In this document: positions 11,301 to 21,376 of the stretch, piece after piece
Layout of the letters: each line of letters begins with the position of its first letter
Numbering within the stretch: the stretch's first letter is position 1
DNA from: Apricaphanius iberus
Taxonomy: Eukaryota; Chordata; Actinopteri; Cyprinodontiformes; Aphaniidae
NCBI GenBank assembly: GCA_028564705.1
Contig: JAPXFQ010002640.1
Location: 1,116,001-1,180,000, forward strand
Reading direction: 5' to 3'
DNA length: 64,000 nt
The notes under the pieces: model-generated
Told to the model about the DNA's origin: nothing
What the model saw: the letters and a program-made list of their open reading frames with translations, nothing else
Database searches by the model: none
Position numbers and translations under genes: made by a program

Positions 11301-14300
11301 TCTGCCGCGACCGTCTGTGGCTTGGAGAATACATAACAGAGACACAGAAAGAGCAATAGAACTGATGCAGAAGTTTGTTGCAGGACGTGGAGAATTTTCC
11401 GTCACTGCAATGCCATCTTAGTCAGGGTCGTCAAGCAGGGCTAATCCGGAGCACCTACTATAATAGAAAACAGGTTAGTGCTTGAATTGACAGCACATCA
11501 TGCAGTTGGGGAGAAGTAGGAGAGAAAGTAGGAACAGACCCTAATAATGTCCTCCAACAGCCTAGCCTAAAGCAGCATAGCTACTAACATTAACCTGTCT
11601 CCTAGCTACTAGGAGACCTGGCTACCAACACTCTGTCTGAGTCCTCCTGACCCGTGGACGGTGTAGGGCCGGTAACGGCCCCCGTCATGCCGGGGTCTTC
11701 TCGGAGTCGGGTTGTTTGAGAATGCAGCCCAAAGTGGGTGGTAAACTCCATCTAAGGCTAAATACCGGCACGAGACCGATAGTCAACAACTATCTTAAGG
11801 AAAAATAGACAGAACTGAGAGGACAGAGTTGAAGAGGGCGAGAAACGTTTAAGAGATAAACGGGTGGGGTCCGCACAGTCTGCCCGGGGGATTCAACCCG
11901 GCAGGTAATGGGCGGCCGCACTGTGCGGGAGGATCCCCTTGAGGGACCTCTCTCCGGCGCTGGCTGGCCCCTGTGGAGCACATTTCTTCCGCGGCGGTAA
12001 GCCGCGACCGGCTCCGGATCTTTACCTGGCTTACATTAATCTATCTCTACCTAGCTACTCTACCTCTTCCTATCTCTTCCTAACTTTTGACACTCTGCCT
12101 GACTACTAACATTAACCTGTCTCTTCCTATCTACCTGTCTGACCTGACTCTAACTACCTATAAACATATCTCTAACTGTAAGCTTTGTCAAAGAGGAAAG
12201 TTTTTAGCCTAGTTTTAAAGATAGACAAATTGTCTGCTTCACGAACCAACCCTGGGAGCCGGTTCCATAGGAGGGGAGCCTGATAGCTGAAAGATCTGCC
12301 ACCCATTCTACTTTAAGAAATCCTAGGAACTACCAGTAAACCTGCAGTCTGAGAGCGAAGGTCTCTGTTGGGAACATATGGAATTTATTTTTCTTATCTC
12401 TAGAAAATATTTAGAGCTATCCTATTTTAGCACATTGTTAAAAAGCATGAAAAGTGTTTTTAGCTAGCTTGTTTTTCAAATTTACCATATCAGTTTAAGT
12501 CTTTGCTGATGTTCGAAATGTAATTCCTCGAATGGAAAAGCTATTGGGAAAAATCAAACAAAAAGGAAACTTCTTTAACCTGTGGAGCTCAATACAGGAG
12601 AACTCAGATGGTTTGAATTCAGAACAAATCATCTTCCTAAAGCTCAATTTAGCCAACCGCATTGGGATCGTAAATGGCCCTAGGCTTCTTCTGAATAGCT
12701 TAAAGGATATATCAGTATAACATCTTTCACATTTTATTTGATGATTGAGAAAGGCAGATGATCCTGAGAGCAAATAATCTATCCTTATAATTCACCACTA
12801 CTTTGAAACACATTGCAATTTTTAAAACTACAACCTCCTTGACATTTGTGTTTTGAGAGGTAACATGCAAATATCAAAAGGGGGTGATGGGGTTCTTGTC
12901 ATGGCCTTGGACTCGATTTTTTTGCTGGGTGGGGGGCATGGAAGTCTGATTATCGGGTTCAAATCATGTGTTTTGTAGAATTGAAGAAAGTTAAGAGCTG
13001 TGTTTCCTGAGGCCTTTAACAGTATGAGGTACCAGAGATGAGTCTATTTAGTCTTTTCACACTCAAACCAAAAGCTTTGTCTGAATTCTCAGGACAAAGT
13101 CAAGCTAGTTTCCAGAGTGGGTTGGACTTCCCCAGGGCTGCAGGTTATCAATGTCATTAAGAGGGGGATGTCTGGTTTGGGAACCTTGTGGTCTAAACAT
13201 TCCTTTTTGCAGATGTTGTGGTTATATTGGTATTTACAAGCAATGACCTTCATTGAGCACAGGAGCATTTTGCAGCAGAAGGAAGCTAGGTTGAAAGTCA
13301 GCTTCTGTCTCAAGCCATGGTTGTTAACCAAAAAGAAGTTCTCCCTCCAGGTCAGGGGTCAATCTCTATCCTAAAGCATTTAGGTGTCTTGTTTATAAGT
13401 ACAAGCAGCTTGGAGTGGAAGATGAAAAGACAGATTTATTGCCTTCTCTATAGTCATGTGGGCACTGCTTAGGTCATGGCAAAAAAAAAAAGAGCCTGAT
13501 TTTGGGTGCAAGCTTAAATGAACTTCCATCATAGGATAGCTGGGCTCCACCGTAATAATAAGATAATTAGGTTCATCATCGACTGGTGGAGGATTCTGGA
13601 TTTCTCTCACAGATGGGTTACCTCAACTTTATACCTTTCTGTTACTTTGACATTTCCCCTAAACCTAACCGATCTGCAACAAATGGAATACAATTGCACA
13701 ACAGATGAATCCAGATGCATTAAACGGACAGGCACGATTGCAGCATATCGTTAGTGCTGTGTCCCTTGTGAATCAAATGCTTACACACAGCCGATATTAA
13801 GCAGAATAGAAGTATAAAAATAATGGACCTAATACCATGAGTTAGTGACTTAGGGCTTCCTGGGTCTGCAAAGGTACGAGGGTTAGCAAGCTCACCATTT
13901 AAGCCTCAATAGGAAAAGTTAAAGATTTCCAAGCATTTTTAGCTCTTCCATTGTAAAAAAACAAAATTTAAACATTGAATGTGTGAAGCCAGTTATTAAA
14001 CTATTTTGTTTGATGTTTTACTAGGTGACTCCATGTCCTACCATCAGGGCCGGCCCTTCTCAACCTATGACAATGATAATGATATTGCTGTGACCAACTG
14101 CGCCTTGTCCTACAAAGGTGCATTCTGGTATAAAAACTGCCATCGTGTCAACCTCATGGGGAAATATGGTGACAGCAGTCACAGTAAGGTATGTATTGTA
14201 TATATGTTGCTTTTTTTTACCTTTTTGAAAGCCTGGGCTTATCTGAGAAACACCAAGTTAATGAACTATGAAGTTAGAAAATTATTATTTTAAACAGTAA

Positions 14301-15336
14301 GTGAGAGTTGGACTCATTCTTTCTGATAATACAGATAAAACCAGATATTTTTACACACTGAATAAAAAAGAAATAAATAAAATTAGACATCTTCTGTTTC
14401 AGGTCATGTAGTAGTGCTAAAAGCTCAAATAAATATCAACAAATGTTTTTTTTATTTTTAACTTTCTTTAAAATCAGTATTAGGTATAATTCTTCTGTGT
14501 TTCGCTGAAATACCTTTTAAACAATTAACTAACAATTTTAACTAACTGCTGTCACCCCCGTACTTCATAGTTGGGATGCTGACTAGCCTTTAATTAAGGG
14601 CACATTTCACCATAGATATTAACACATTTTCCTACCAGGTTCCGACAACATCTTGACAAAATCTTTTGCTCTTTTACACCGAAAAAATTTCATTTCTTGG
14701 ACACAAAACCTGTCTCCTTTTTGAACGATGATGGCTAAATATTCTTGTACTCTTTATACTTTTACATAGCTTTATATGTTTCTATCACCTTCAAGCATCC
14801 GGAAATTATGTGCAAGGATAAACTAAACTTACAGTCCACCATAACACAAAAGGACACAGACTTCTTGAAGTGTTGCCGTAAAAAGCATCCACAGGTGTAC
14901 CTCAGTTTACTTTTAGTTTTATCTGATGAATGAACTTATCAGGAGCTCACAAAACCATGTCATCATAACTTGGGTTTTCTCAAATGTTTTAAAGACAGAG
15001 TAATATCAGTGTATGCAAATTTCTGAATATAAAAGAAATACAATTGATCTAAAAAAAAAAAATTCTCATTATTCTGACTTTTGTAGGTCAGGTATTTTTC
15101 ACCGGACCTTAAGCAGACAAATTTAGTTTAATTTAATGCAAAACAGAGAGGGTATGTTATGTGTGTTTTTTGTGCAGTGTATATAATTATGTGGTTACAG
15201 CTTTGTTAACTTTTTTTTCCTACAGGGGATAAACTGGTTTCATTGGAAGGGTCACGAACACTCGATCGAATTTGCAGAAATGAAGATTAGGCCAGCCAAC
15301 TTCAAAAGCCCTGGGAGCCGAAAAAAGCGGTCATAA
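2079..15336 (+). CDS. tnc: tenascin-C, 3' part (FNIII D, 6, 7, 8 and fibrinogen globe)
   Basis: Secreted extracellular-matrix glycoprotein that modulates cell adhesion, migration and tissue repair. Twelve coding exons are joined here: 2079-2351, 2565-2687, 3870-4013, 4113-4232, 4326-4469, 4568-4698, 7511-7649, 9360-9511, 9654-9750, 9836-9997, 14025-14188 and 15226-15336. All have AG/GT borders and keep one frame: 1760 coding bases, 585 complete codons plus a stop. The product has four FNIII repeats, then a fibrinogen-like domain of about 228 residues. Seen in the sequence: [41 protein letters not shown] and [20 protein letters not shown]. The last block and the basic RKKRS tail fit tenascin-C better than tenascin-R or -W. 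Assembly heptads, EGF repeats and the first FNIII repeats must lie upstream of the window. No promoter is visible. Confidence 0.95.
2565..2687 (+). CDS. tnc: tnc exon: FNIII repeat 6, first half
   Basis: 123-base exon encoding the A to C strands of an FNIII repeat ([33 protein letters not shown]). It starts after the AG at 2563-2564 and ends in phase 1 before a GTAAAA donor. With the exon at 3870 it totals 267 bases, 89 codons, the size of one FNIII repeat. The ITYVP strand is also found in human tenascin-C repeat 6. Confidence 0.93.
3150..3335 (+). repeat. 3' tail of an RTE/Rex3-like LINE ending in (GATG)n
   Basis: About 150 bases containing GGCTGCCCTGGGAATGCCTT and GGATTTCCCCAGAGGAGCTA, followed by GATGGATGGATG at 3311-3335. 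This is a common fish interspersed repeat, and the GATG tail is typical of RTE-clade Rex3 elements. It is a 5'-truncated, degenerate copy inside the intron between the two halves of FNIII repeat 6. Confidence 0.55.
3870..4013 (+). CDS. tnc: tnc exon: FNIII repeat 6, second half
   Basis: 144-base exon completing FNIII repeat 6: [20 protein letters not shown] and [14 protein letters not shown]. The polypyrimidine tract and CACAG acceptor are clear, and the donor follows at 4014. The GxEESEP loop is typical of this repeat in tenascin-C. Confidence 0.93.
4113..4232 (+). CDS. tnc: tnc exon: FNIII repeat 7, first half
   Basis: 120-base exon encoding [20 protein letters not shown], then the W of the core and [10 protein letters not shown]. 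It contains an N-V-T glycosylation sequon. Acceptor AG at 4111-4112, donor GTGCTT at 4233, phase 1. The preceding intron is only 99 bases. Confidence 0.93.
4326..4469 (+). CDS. tnc: tnc exon: FNIII repeat 7, second half
   Basis: 144-base exon encoding [40 protein letters not shown] and the closing strand VAKFTT. The YTVGVYG strand is the usual FNIII tyrosine-corner region. The acceptor is TCTCAG ending at 4325, the donor GTAGGT at 4470. Introns on either side are about 90 bases. Confidence 0.93.
4568..4698 (+). CDS. tnc: tnc exon: FNIII repeat 8, first half
   Basis: 131-base exon encoding [20 protein letters not shown], then [20 protein letters not shown]. It corresponds to the last FNIII repeat of tenascin-C (human has DLDAPRDL at the same place). 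It ends after an AGA codon before GTATGT, so the following intron is phase 0, unlike the phase 1 introns around it. Confidence 0.92.
5340..5640 (+). mobile_element. possible degenerate Tc1-like transposase fragment
   Basis: In one frame around 5400-5450 the translation reads [16 protein letters not shown], which resembles the start of the catalytic region of fish Tc1 transposases. Stops and frame breaks follow. No terminal repeats were found, so the assignment is weak. Confidence 0.25.
6790..7120 (-). mobile_element. LINE ORF2 C-terminal fragment
   Basis: On the minus strand, 6841-6903 translates to [20 protein letters not shown], which matches the tail that follows reverse transcriptase in CR1/L2-group LINEs (pattern R.FS.AGP.LWN.LP..LR). 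The frame continues only briefly on each side. Truncated and inactive, antisense to tnc. Confidence 0.55.
7511..7649 (+). CDS. tnc: tnc exon: FNIII repeat 8, second half
   Basis: 139-base exon completing the last FNIII repeat: [38 protein letters not shown] and TTTFSTSK. It follows a 2.8 kb intron holding repeat debris. A longer open frame starts upstream at 7481, but the TTAATGCAG acceptor and continuity with the previous exon (AGA to GAG GTA) fix the start at 7511. Donor GTAAAA at 7650. Confidence 0.92.
7795..9171. mobile_element. hAT-like non-autonomous element, about 1.4 kb
   Basis: Starts CACTGTAAAA and ends TTTTACAGTG, a 10-base perfect terminal inverted repeat with the CA...TG ends of hAT elements. 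Flanks ATTGCCTA (7787-7794) and TATGCCTA (9172-9179) agree at 6 of 8 bases. The interior is very AT-rich, with repeated ACTGTAAA/CAGTAAA motifs and no coding signal. It sits in the intron before the fibrinogen exons. Confidence 0.5.
9360..9511 (+). CDS. tnc: tnc exon: fibrinogen-like domain, part 1
   Basis: 152-base exon opening the fibrinogen-like globe: [31 protein letters not shown], and [13 protein letters not shown]. It supplies the first two conserved cysteines (PRDC and YCDM), which pair in this domain family. It ends in phase 0 at ATG before GTGAGG. Confidence 0.94.
9654..9750 (+). CDS. tnc: tnc exon: fibrinogen-like domain, part 2
   Basis: 97-base exon encoding [20 protein letters not shown], then [13 protein letters not shown]. 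The FxxNWxxY and EFWLG blocks are hallmarks of fibrinogen C-terminal domains. An N-Y-T sequon lies at 9705-9713. Ends in phase 1. Confidence 0.94.
9836..9997 (+). CDS. tnc: tnc exon: fibrinogen-like domain, part 3
   Basis: 162-base exon encoding [20 protein letters not shown], then [13 protein letters not shown] and [14 protein letters not shown]. The YELRVDL and YDKF blocks match the central beta-sheet of the tenascin globe. It is followed by a 4 kb intron. Confidence 0.94.
9998..14024. other. 4 kb tnc intron rich in repeats
   Basis: Largest intron of the visible gene, between fibrinogen exons 3 and 4. About 10150-10400 resembles a dispersed fish repeat (TTAAGTTCTGGACTTTGAAT followed by ATATGCTTTGATC). 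An antisense L2 3' end fills 11038-12395. 12400-14000 contains nothing I can classify; its small open frames lack recognisable motifs. Confidence 0.6.
11038..12395 (-). mobile_element. L2-type LINE 3' end, antisense to tnc
   Basis: Begins with a TTCAA pentamer run (the (TTGAA)n tail in sense), then the reverse complement of the tail AAGTGCCTTGAGATGACATC shared with the copies at 55947 and 57430. 12180-12330 is the reverse complement of the ORF2 end (frame around [12 protein letters not shown]). Between them is a region of repeated CTAGCTAC/TTAACCTGTCT units. Strongly 5'-truncated. Confidence 0.75.
14025..14188 (+). CDS. tnc: tnc exon: fibrinogen-like domain, part 4
   Basis: 164-base exon encoding [20 protein letters not shown], then [35 protein letters not shown]. 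It carries the acidic DNDND segment at the place of the calcium site in fibrinogen domains, and the second cysteine pair (TNC...KNC). It ends in phase 0 before GTATGT. Confidence 0.95.
14189..15225. other. last tnc intron
   Basis: Phase 0 intron before the terminal exon. More than half of it is an antisense Tc1-like relic (14530-15090). The rest is AT-rich without features. Confidence 0.7.
14530..15090 (-). mobile_element. degenerate Tc1/mariner transposon (Sleeping Beauty-like group)
   Basis: Read on the + strand it follows the reversed order of fish Tc1 elements: TACTTCATAGTTGGGATGCT, CACCTTCAAGCATCCGGAAA, GCATCCACAGGTGTACCTCA, CAAAACCATGTCATCATAAC and TTTAAAGACAGAGTAATATC, then GTATGCAAATTTCTGA. 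The transposase would lie on the minus strand but is destroyed by indels. The match is to my memory of the consensus; no alignment was made. Confidence 0.65.
15226..15336 (+). CDS. tnc: tnc exon: fibrinogen-like domain, C-terminus and stop
   Basis: Final coding exon, 111 bases including TAA at 15334-15336. It encodes [20 protein letters not shown], then [16 protein letters not shown]. The [11 protein letters not shown] block and the basic C-terminal tail are characteristic of tenascin-C. The acceptor is CCTACAG ending at 15225. Confidence 0.95.
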   Translation, partial: GINWFHWKGHEHSIEFAEMKIRPANFKSPGSRKKRS

Positions 15337-15885
15337 ATTCCTGAAACCACGAATCCATACCCTTCTACTCCTGCACCTTATTGTCTCCAATGAAAACCCC
15401 TTGGCTTTAGAATTCATTTCTAAAATACACACAAAACCAGCACAGTGTTAATCTCACTGGAATCCAGATCTGAGTTTTACAAGATAACATGGTTAAAATC
15501 ACATCAGCCTTTTTTAAATTTTCCTAATGTGGTACTGTCGTGTGATTTGCTCCCAAACAAAGTAGCTGTTGACTTTTAAATGAACAAAAAGGTGTTTTTT
15601 TTGGTGAACATATAAATGCATAAGCCCTTGGAAAAGGGATCCGCTAGATATGTGACATTTTACACCCCTGCCATATCCCACTGACATTGTATGATGTGTA
15701 AAATTTTCAACAACAAAAAAAGCAAAAAGATTCATTTTGATAGGCATGAAATAATTGTTTATTGTAAAACCTCCTTACCAATGTGCTTGCTGTTCATATT
15801 TAAATTCAGATTAGCTTTTCTGATTGGAAAAAAGTAGCATCTGGTGTTCTGTAAACGAATAAAAATTATGGTTTGATACATGATC
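15337..15885 (+). other. tnc: tnc 3' UTR (predicted)
   Basis: Untranslated tail from the stop codon to just past the first good polyadenylation signal. It is AT-rich, with no repeat I can name. The real cleavage site is inferred from the AATAAA position; a longer UTR using a later signal is possible. Confidence 0.6.
15858..15863 (+). terminator. polyadenylation signal AATAAA for tnc
   Basis: Canonical AATAAA 522 bases after the tnc stop codon, followed by T- and GT-containing sequence (GGTTTGATAC, GAGTGAGCTCTTGTC) suitable as a downstream element. It is the first canonical hexamer after the stop. Confidence 0.65.
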
Positions 15886-17004
15886 AGAGTGAGCTCTTGT
15901 CATTCCTGCACAATCTGCCCATGTTCCAGCAGATGGCAGTGTTTACTATGTGTACAAAAACTTCCAGCTGGCTTAAATTTAGATGCTTTGTACACACCAT
16001 GTTTCAAAGTATTTAATTTTGTGTGTTTTTTTATCAGTCTCCTGCTTGATGGAGTTGTTTTGAATTATAATGATCCAGATCACATAAGTTTTGGTGCTTT
16101 AAGAGGAATGATTAACCACTCTAGATGACATTAATATAAATACATTTGTGTTAGAAAAGCTTCCTTCTATGTGGTATTTAAAAAGCAAAAAAGTCGAATT
16201 TAAACAATTGCTTATCTTTCCAATAAATCGATAATAATTGTTAAGCGCGTAACTAAAGAAGCCGCAGTCCCGGTGAATAAGTTTAGAGGTGCAGCAGGTT
16301 CTTTTCTCTGTTCCAAAGTTTAAAGTTCGGTTTATCATTTCTCTGTTGCAACAGGAGCCTGCTTTAGCAAACCACTCAAGGTTATGCTAAATCAATATAT
16401 TTTCTGCTGATTTTGTCAAATCTTTCCTGCAGTAAATTGGAGCAATGTGCAGATTTGGTGTTTGCCAATCTGTAAAAATCAGTCTTTGTGGCACAGTTTA
16501 TCTAAATGTGATTGATCTGTGTCCTACTTCCATTTAAAAGTAGGTTGTTTCAGGCTTACAGCAGCAGCCATGTGTTAGAGTTCAGACTACCGACCTAAAC
16601 AACTATGATGCTGTTTGATTTTTTTTTTTCCCTCTAGCCTGTTTTAACAGACTAGAGGGGAAAAAAGGCTTTTTATGTTTCTGTATATAACCTTTTCTAA
16701 TTTTTACTGTTATTTTTTATTTGATAGTTGGACTACCACAATACAGTGCATGAATGTGTGGAAAGAAATGGTTTTCAAAGTTTTTTGAAAATAAAAATCC
16801 ACAAAATGAAGCAAAACATCTTCTTAGCACCTCTGAGTCAATACTTTATTTAAGTCTTTTTGGTTTTCTGCCCTGTCAGGATTTAGGTGTGTTTTTCTGT
16901 GCCTGTATGAGATTCTTTCCTGATTATGGGATCTCTGCTGGAAGACGTGGCTATCCTGCTGCAGACCACACACCTGGCTACAATTATCTCATATGGCTTT
17001 AGTG
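15886..17004. other. intergenic sequence downstream of tnc
   Basis: No gene or RNA seen. It contains the imperfect palindrome at 16624-16666. Open frames are short and unrecognised. Confidence 0.5.
16624..16666. repeat. long near-perfect hairpin
   Basis: Left arm TTTTTTCCCTCTAGCCTGTT (16624-16643) pairs with the right arm at 16646-16666 (AACAGACTAGAGGGGAAAAA), with one mismatch and one extra base. The loop is only two bases. It lies about 760 bases past the tnc polyadenylation signal. Confidence 0.8.
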
Positions 17005-17253
17005 CCATGATTCTCAAACTGTGGTACGCGTACCACCAGTGGTACACAAGTTCTCCTTAGTGGTACTTGGAGGCCGGCAACAATTACCAATAAATAATCC
17101 TTAATAGGAGTAAATAAGCCTCTTTTGTTAATTGTCTATAGTTAAAAGGGTAAGCCTTCTCTACTGTATGTTTAGGTTGGTCATGATTGTGGTATTTGGA
17201 GAGCTTGACATTTTCTCAGGTGGTAGCCACTGTCAAAAGTTTGAGAAATACTT
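17005..17253. mobile_element. hAT-type MITE, 249 bp
   Basis: Ends CCATGATTCTCAAACTGTGG and GTTTGAGAAATACTT are imperfect inverted repeats of the hAT-type TTCTCAAAC terminus. The target duplication CTTTAGTG is exact at 16997-17004 and 17254-17261. The internal GTGGTACGCGTACCACCAGT run is typical of this fish repeat. No coding sequence. Confidence 0.8.
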
Positions 17254-17436
17254 CTTTAGTGGATATAAGGTGAAGTTGGCATACCTATCTTTGCCTGATG
17301 GCCAACATCTCTTGGTAGTGTTAAAGCGTTGTGTATTAGTCCTCTGAGTAGCTCTAGTGAAACAGGCTTACTTTGTGCTGTTCACAGCTGGTCTTTTCTG
17401 TACCGCCCAGGTCAAAGTTGCTTCTGGTGTCCTCAG

Positions 17437-18180
17437 TCAATTTTAAAATACTTTATTGATCCCAGAGGGAAATCAACTGTTGATGTAACTCACAGTGTTC
17501 AACTCCTCCAGGAGTTGTTTTAGATACTGTTGATGACTGTGGGCAGTAGGGACCTCTTGTAGCGGTCTGCATTACAACAAAACTGAAGAAGGCTTCGATT
17601 TAAGACACTCTATTGGTATATGATAGTCTCGTGAAGAAGATGCTCAGGGTTGTCCATAATTATCTTGATGTTATGAAGAATCCTTTGCATCATCATCTCC
17701 AGTTGTTCCACAGTCATCCCCAGAACAGAACCAGCCTTCTTTATCAGGATTTTGAACTGAAGTCACTGGCTCTGATACTGCTACCCAACAGACGATTGCT
17801 GAAGAGATTACACTCTACACAACAGACTTGTAGAAGATACTATGCAGCATCTTGCTGCAAACCTTCAAGGACCTCAAGAAGTACAGTCTGCTCTGTCGCT
17901 TCTTATAGACGACTTCAAGGAGTGTCCAGTGTCTGTTGTCCAGTTGAACTCCGAGGTATGTCAACCAGCTCTACAACTTCTCCCATGATGCAAAGAGTGT
18001 TTGACTCATCAAAGATAAAGCTCAATTCTCCAAAATTCCCATTTGATGGTCTCTCCTTGATCTCATACCGCCATCTGCCTGACTGCTCTCCGACACCCTC
18101 TGCTGAAAACTTGATAGATCTCAGTTTCCAATGGCAAACAAGGGCTCACCTCGGAAAATGTCCATAGTATAACACCAACA
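17437..18180 (-). mobile_element. non-LTR retrotransposon 3' end (RT C-terminus and 3' UTR)
   Basis: On the minus strand, 17840-17900 translates to pieces of a LINE reverse-transcriptase tail (RLYFLR, KMLH, YKSVV). The 3' end reads GGGATCAATAAAGTATTTTA, the well-known terminus of a fish LINE family. The 184-residue + strand open frame at 17613-18167 is its shadow. Truncated at the 5' end and interrupted. Confidence 0.6.
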
Positions 18181-18239
18181 TCACCCATTACCTGGACCTC
18201 CAAGCCTCTTCAATGTCAGCCAACAATACTGGTACCCTA

Positions 18240-18609
18240 ATGCTGCGTTTTATTAACCTCAGAGGTCGGAACTCTGAGCTGGGTTTCACGTCACGGCATA
18301 CTTAACAGTGTTCCAGTTAACATTGTCGAACGAGGTCAGAATTCCAATATGGCGATGCCCAGATAGCAGTAGTTATAACTCTTACAAACATTGTTTTAAG
18401 TTGTACTTTCAATATAAAAACACCCCTTTAATTTTCTTAAAATTAGAGTTACAGGCTCTACATGTAAGATAGATTTTGGACGCATTCTCACTAGTGTGTC
18501 TTGTAAAATAAATTTTTTTCCACCACAGCCAGCATCGTCAGAGGGCATTCCAGTTGATTTTTCCCATTCAGAAGTTGGACTTTCCGAGTACAAATAGAGC
18601 GCACCATTA
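18240..18609. mobile_element. short TA-flanked DNA transposon
   Basis: Left end ATGCTGCGTTTTATT and right end AATAGAGCGCACCAT are inverted repeats (12 of 15), each bordered by TA. A segment near the right end (ACTAGTGTGTCTTGTAAAAT) recurs in reverse around 40490, and the same right end recurs near 41875. No transposase remains. Confidence 0.5.
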
Positions 18610-18611
18610 GT

Positions 18612-21078
18612 TCCCTTTCTCCTGCTTTTTCACAAAATTCATCCACACCACTACTTTGCCATTCTAATCATTGCCTCTCCTTCCGAGATTCTACAGAAGC
18701 CTGGAACCTCAAAGCTTATTTCCATTGTATTTGCCTCTTTAAATAAAACTTTCATTTTTGTTCAAGCGCCATATGTAATTTTGTGGGTAGGTCAGAAATC
18801 TTCCTGGTCTCCCATAATGCCCCTTTTTTTTGCAAAATGTCTCATGTTCAGATTCTCAATTGGGTTTAGGTTTGAAATTTTACCAGGCAGTTCTAACATA
18901 CAAGAATAATTTAATCTAAAAGACTTAATCACATGGCCCTATAACAAGATGCCACCACAATGTTTTAGGTATGTTACAATATTGGTCTCCTATAACAAAA
19001 GGTGCTCAACCCACTTGTTTGCCACACGCTCAACATCTCTTGAGACAAATTTCATTTCTTTTGTTAAAATCAACATTTAGAGTGGACGTATACTAGTTCT
19101 CTCCTGAGCTCTGTTGACTGCTTCTCACATTAATATTCTCTTTGCCCAGTCTGTTTTGTTGTACCGCCTCGTTTTGGTAGCTTTGCAGTTTAGCTTTACT
19201 CCGCTTTCAGAATAAGTGATTGGTGCTCATATAGTTGCAATAAATGTACTATACGGCCTTGCAAGAATAAAAGGTATAGATGGATAGTCCATGGGATTCC
19301 AATAGTTGCGTAAGAAACTGCTTTTCTCATTTGATGCTTCGGGGAAACAGAATTCTTAATCACCACTACTCAGTTTTTGCAGCTTCTGCTTAGCGGTGCT
19401 AGTTATTCCCCTTCACATGTTTACAGAAATCCAAGAGTCTCAGCTGTCGGATGGTTTTGGTTTCGAGAACATTGTGTTTGAATATGACAAAGAATGATGA
19501 GACGTTAGATGCCTACAGGCTTAGAGCTGGGAATTTTCCATATTAATTTCAAAGTGTAGAAATAACTTCTGACCTGGATTTCAACCAATGCATTCCGCTA
19601 TGGTCTAATTTCATCCCGAGATGTTTCTAAATACAGGCTCTATGAATCAAGTGTCCTTCTAAAAAAACTCAGCTGTAATAGCAATCAGAGCACTCAAGTA
19701 AATTCTGTACATCTTTTCAGGAACTCTGGCACTTCCCTGTCACGGTCAGGACTTCATTTACCCCACCTCAGTTTTTTTCTCGCCATATGGAGCTTGGAAG
19801 ATGCAAGAAAACAATTTAAAACATACCGTTTATGGTTTACAAAACATGAAGACTTCTTATAATCCTTATATCACAACATGTTCACATAAGAGGGATCTTT
19901 AACCATACTTTTAATGAACTCTATGGAGTGTTCAAGCATTTGCACAGGATTTTCCTTTTGAATATCTACACTTTGTATTTGAAGCTCTTGTGTTCTGTGT
20001 CTGCTCACCAGTGAGCATATCAGCAGCAATGTGGGGTTTGGTGTATTGCAAGGAACAAGCGATCTAATCATGGATGCCACCCCTGTGATTTGCATAAGGA
20101 ACATAAAGTTTTGACATAACTGTCAAAATGTAGCTGAATGTCTGTCAGGCTCAATAACTTGTGTGTTTTAGCCCAAAAACGTCTAGTTCCAACCCCAAAT
20201 GTGATGTTTTGGCTCACTCAGCATCACATCTGAAGCTGTGAATCATCAACTCCTTCAGTCCGTTTATGTAACTGGTGGATAAAACATAAATATGTAAGGG
20301 ATTATGCAGTCTCTGGCAAAAAGTGACATTACAGCTAAGGGTCTCTGGGTCTCCTAACAAACTCATTGCTAGGGATTATATCCTATATATGCCCGCTTGT
20401 TGGATTGAATTTTCACCTTAAGTTGGTTTAGACGTCTGTAGGTTTCAGTTTCTAAGGGCAGCAAATATGGGTTGCAAATGTAGCTTTCATTTTTACATTT
20501 TTCACAAGTGTTAAAATAAGTCATCCTTATTCAGGAATAGGATCAATTTTAAGCCTAAATCCATTCAAAACCATTTATTAAAAGAAAAGCAGTATCCTTA
20601 GGCTTGTTTCCACCAACAGAACTCGGAAAAGTTGCAGGTGAAGCAGTATTAATGGAAAGGAAAATAAGAAAAGCTACCACAAGGGGACCGACCCTCACTG
20701 GCTATAACAATATAGAAAACCGAAACACAGCAAGCATCCCTGCTTCGTCCATTGTCGATCTCATGTTAATCTCTGGTGCTTTTGGTAGCCTTTTGGAAAT
20801 GATAAGTGACGTCACTCACTGCCAAAACTGTTGTGTTACGCATCTCTCTTAAAGACTTAATTTTGTAAGGAGACACAATGACAGGGAACCGAGCCAGTGT
20901 ATTTTCCCTGTCAACCCCCTACCCCCCAAGAAATGTCCTCTAACTTGTCTAGTGGAAGGGATCCTTGTCACAATACTATACACTACTAATTTTTTTGGTA
21001 TCATGGATTGAAACTAGGGTAAAATAAAGATATTTTTGGTTGGGATCTATAGTGATCAGTAATTAAATAGACACATTA
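18612..21078. other. intergenic sequence, no gene recognised
   Basis: 2.5 kb without a recognised exon or a repeat I can name. Open frames at 19871-20104 (minus) and 20604-20852 (plus) have no recognisable domain. A perfect TGACGTCA lies at 20807-20814. Confidence 0.45.
20807..20814. promoter_or_regulatory. perfect CRE-type octamer TGACGTCA
   Basis: Palindromic octamer bound by CREB/ATF factors, in the context AAGTGACGTCACTCAC. It contains a CpG that has escaped decay. No promoter or transcript start is visible nearby, so function is speculative and a chance occurrence is likely. Confidence 0.2.
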
Positions 21079-21086
21079 CTTATGGC

Positions 21087-21306
21087 AAGAGTTCTTAAAC
21101 TTTTGGGTTCCAGGGACCTCTTTTCAGGAGGTAAAATCTTTCCAAGGACTCCCTTATTATCATCACGGTGGTAACATCTTTTCTAAAACTTTTAGATTCC
21201 TAGATACTACAGGATTTTTATTTTATTTACAACCGAAATGCACACAGTCTGTTTAATATGAAATAGTAAATATGGTAAAAATAGTAAATATATATAGTAA
21301 AAATAG

Positions 21307-21376
<70 letters not shown>

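Noticed and set aside
12495..12773. Overlapping frames on both strands in the 4 kb tnc intron
   Set aside because: No splice signals consistent with tnc and no known motif.
17613..18167. 184-residue + strand frame
   Set aside because: Antisense shadow of a LINE reverse-transcriptase tail on the minus strand.
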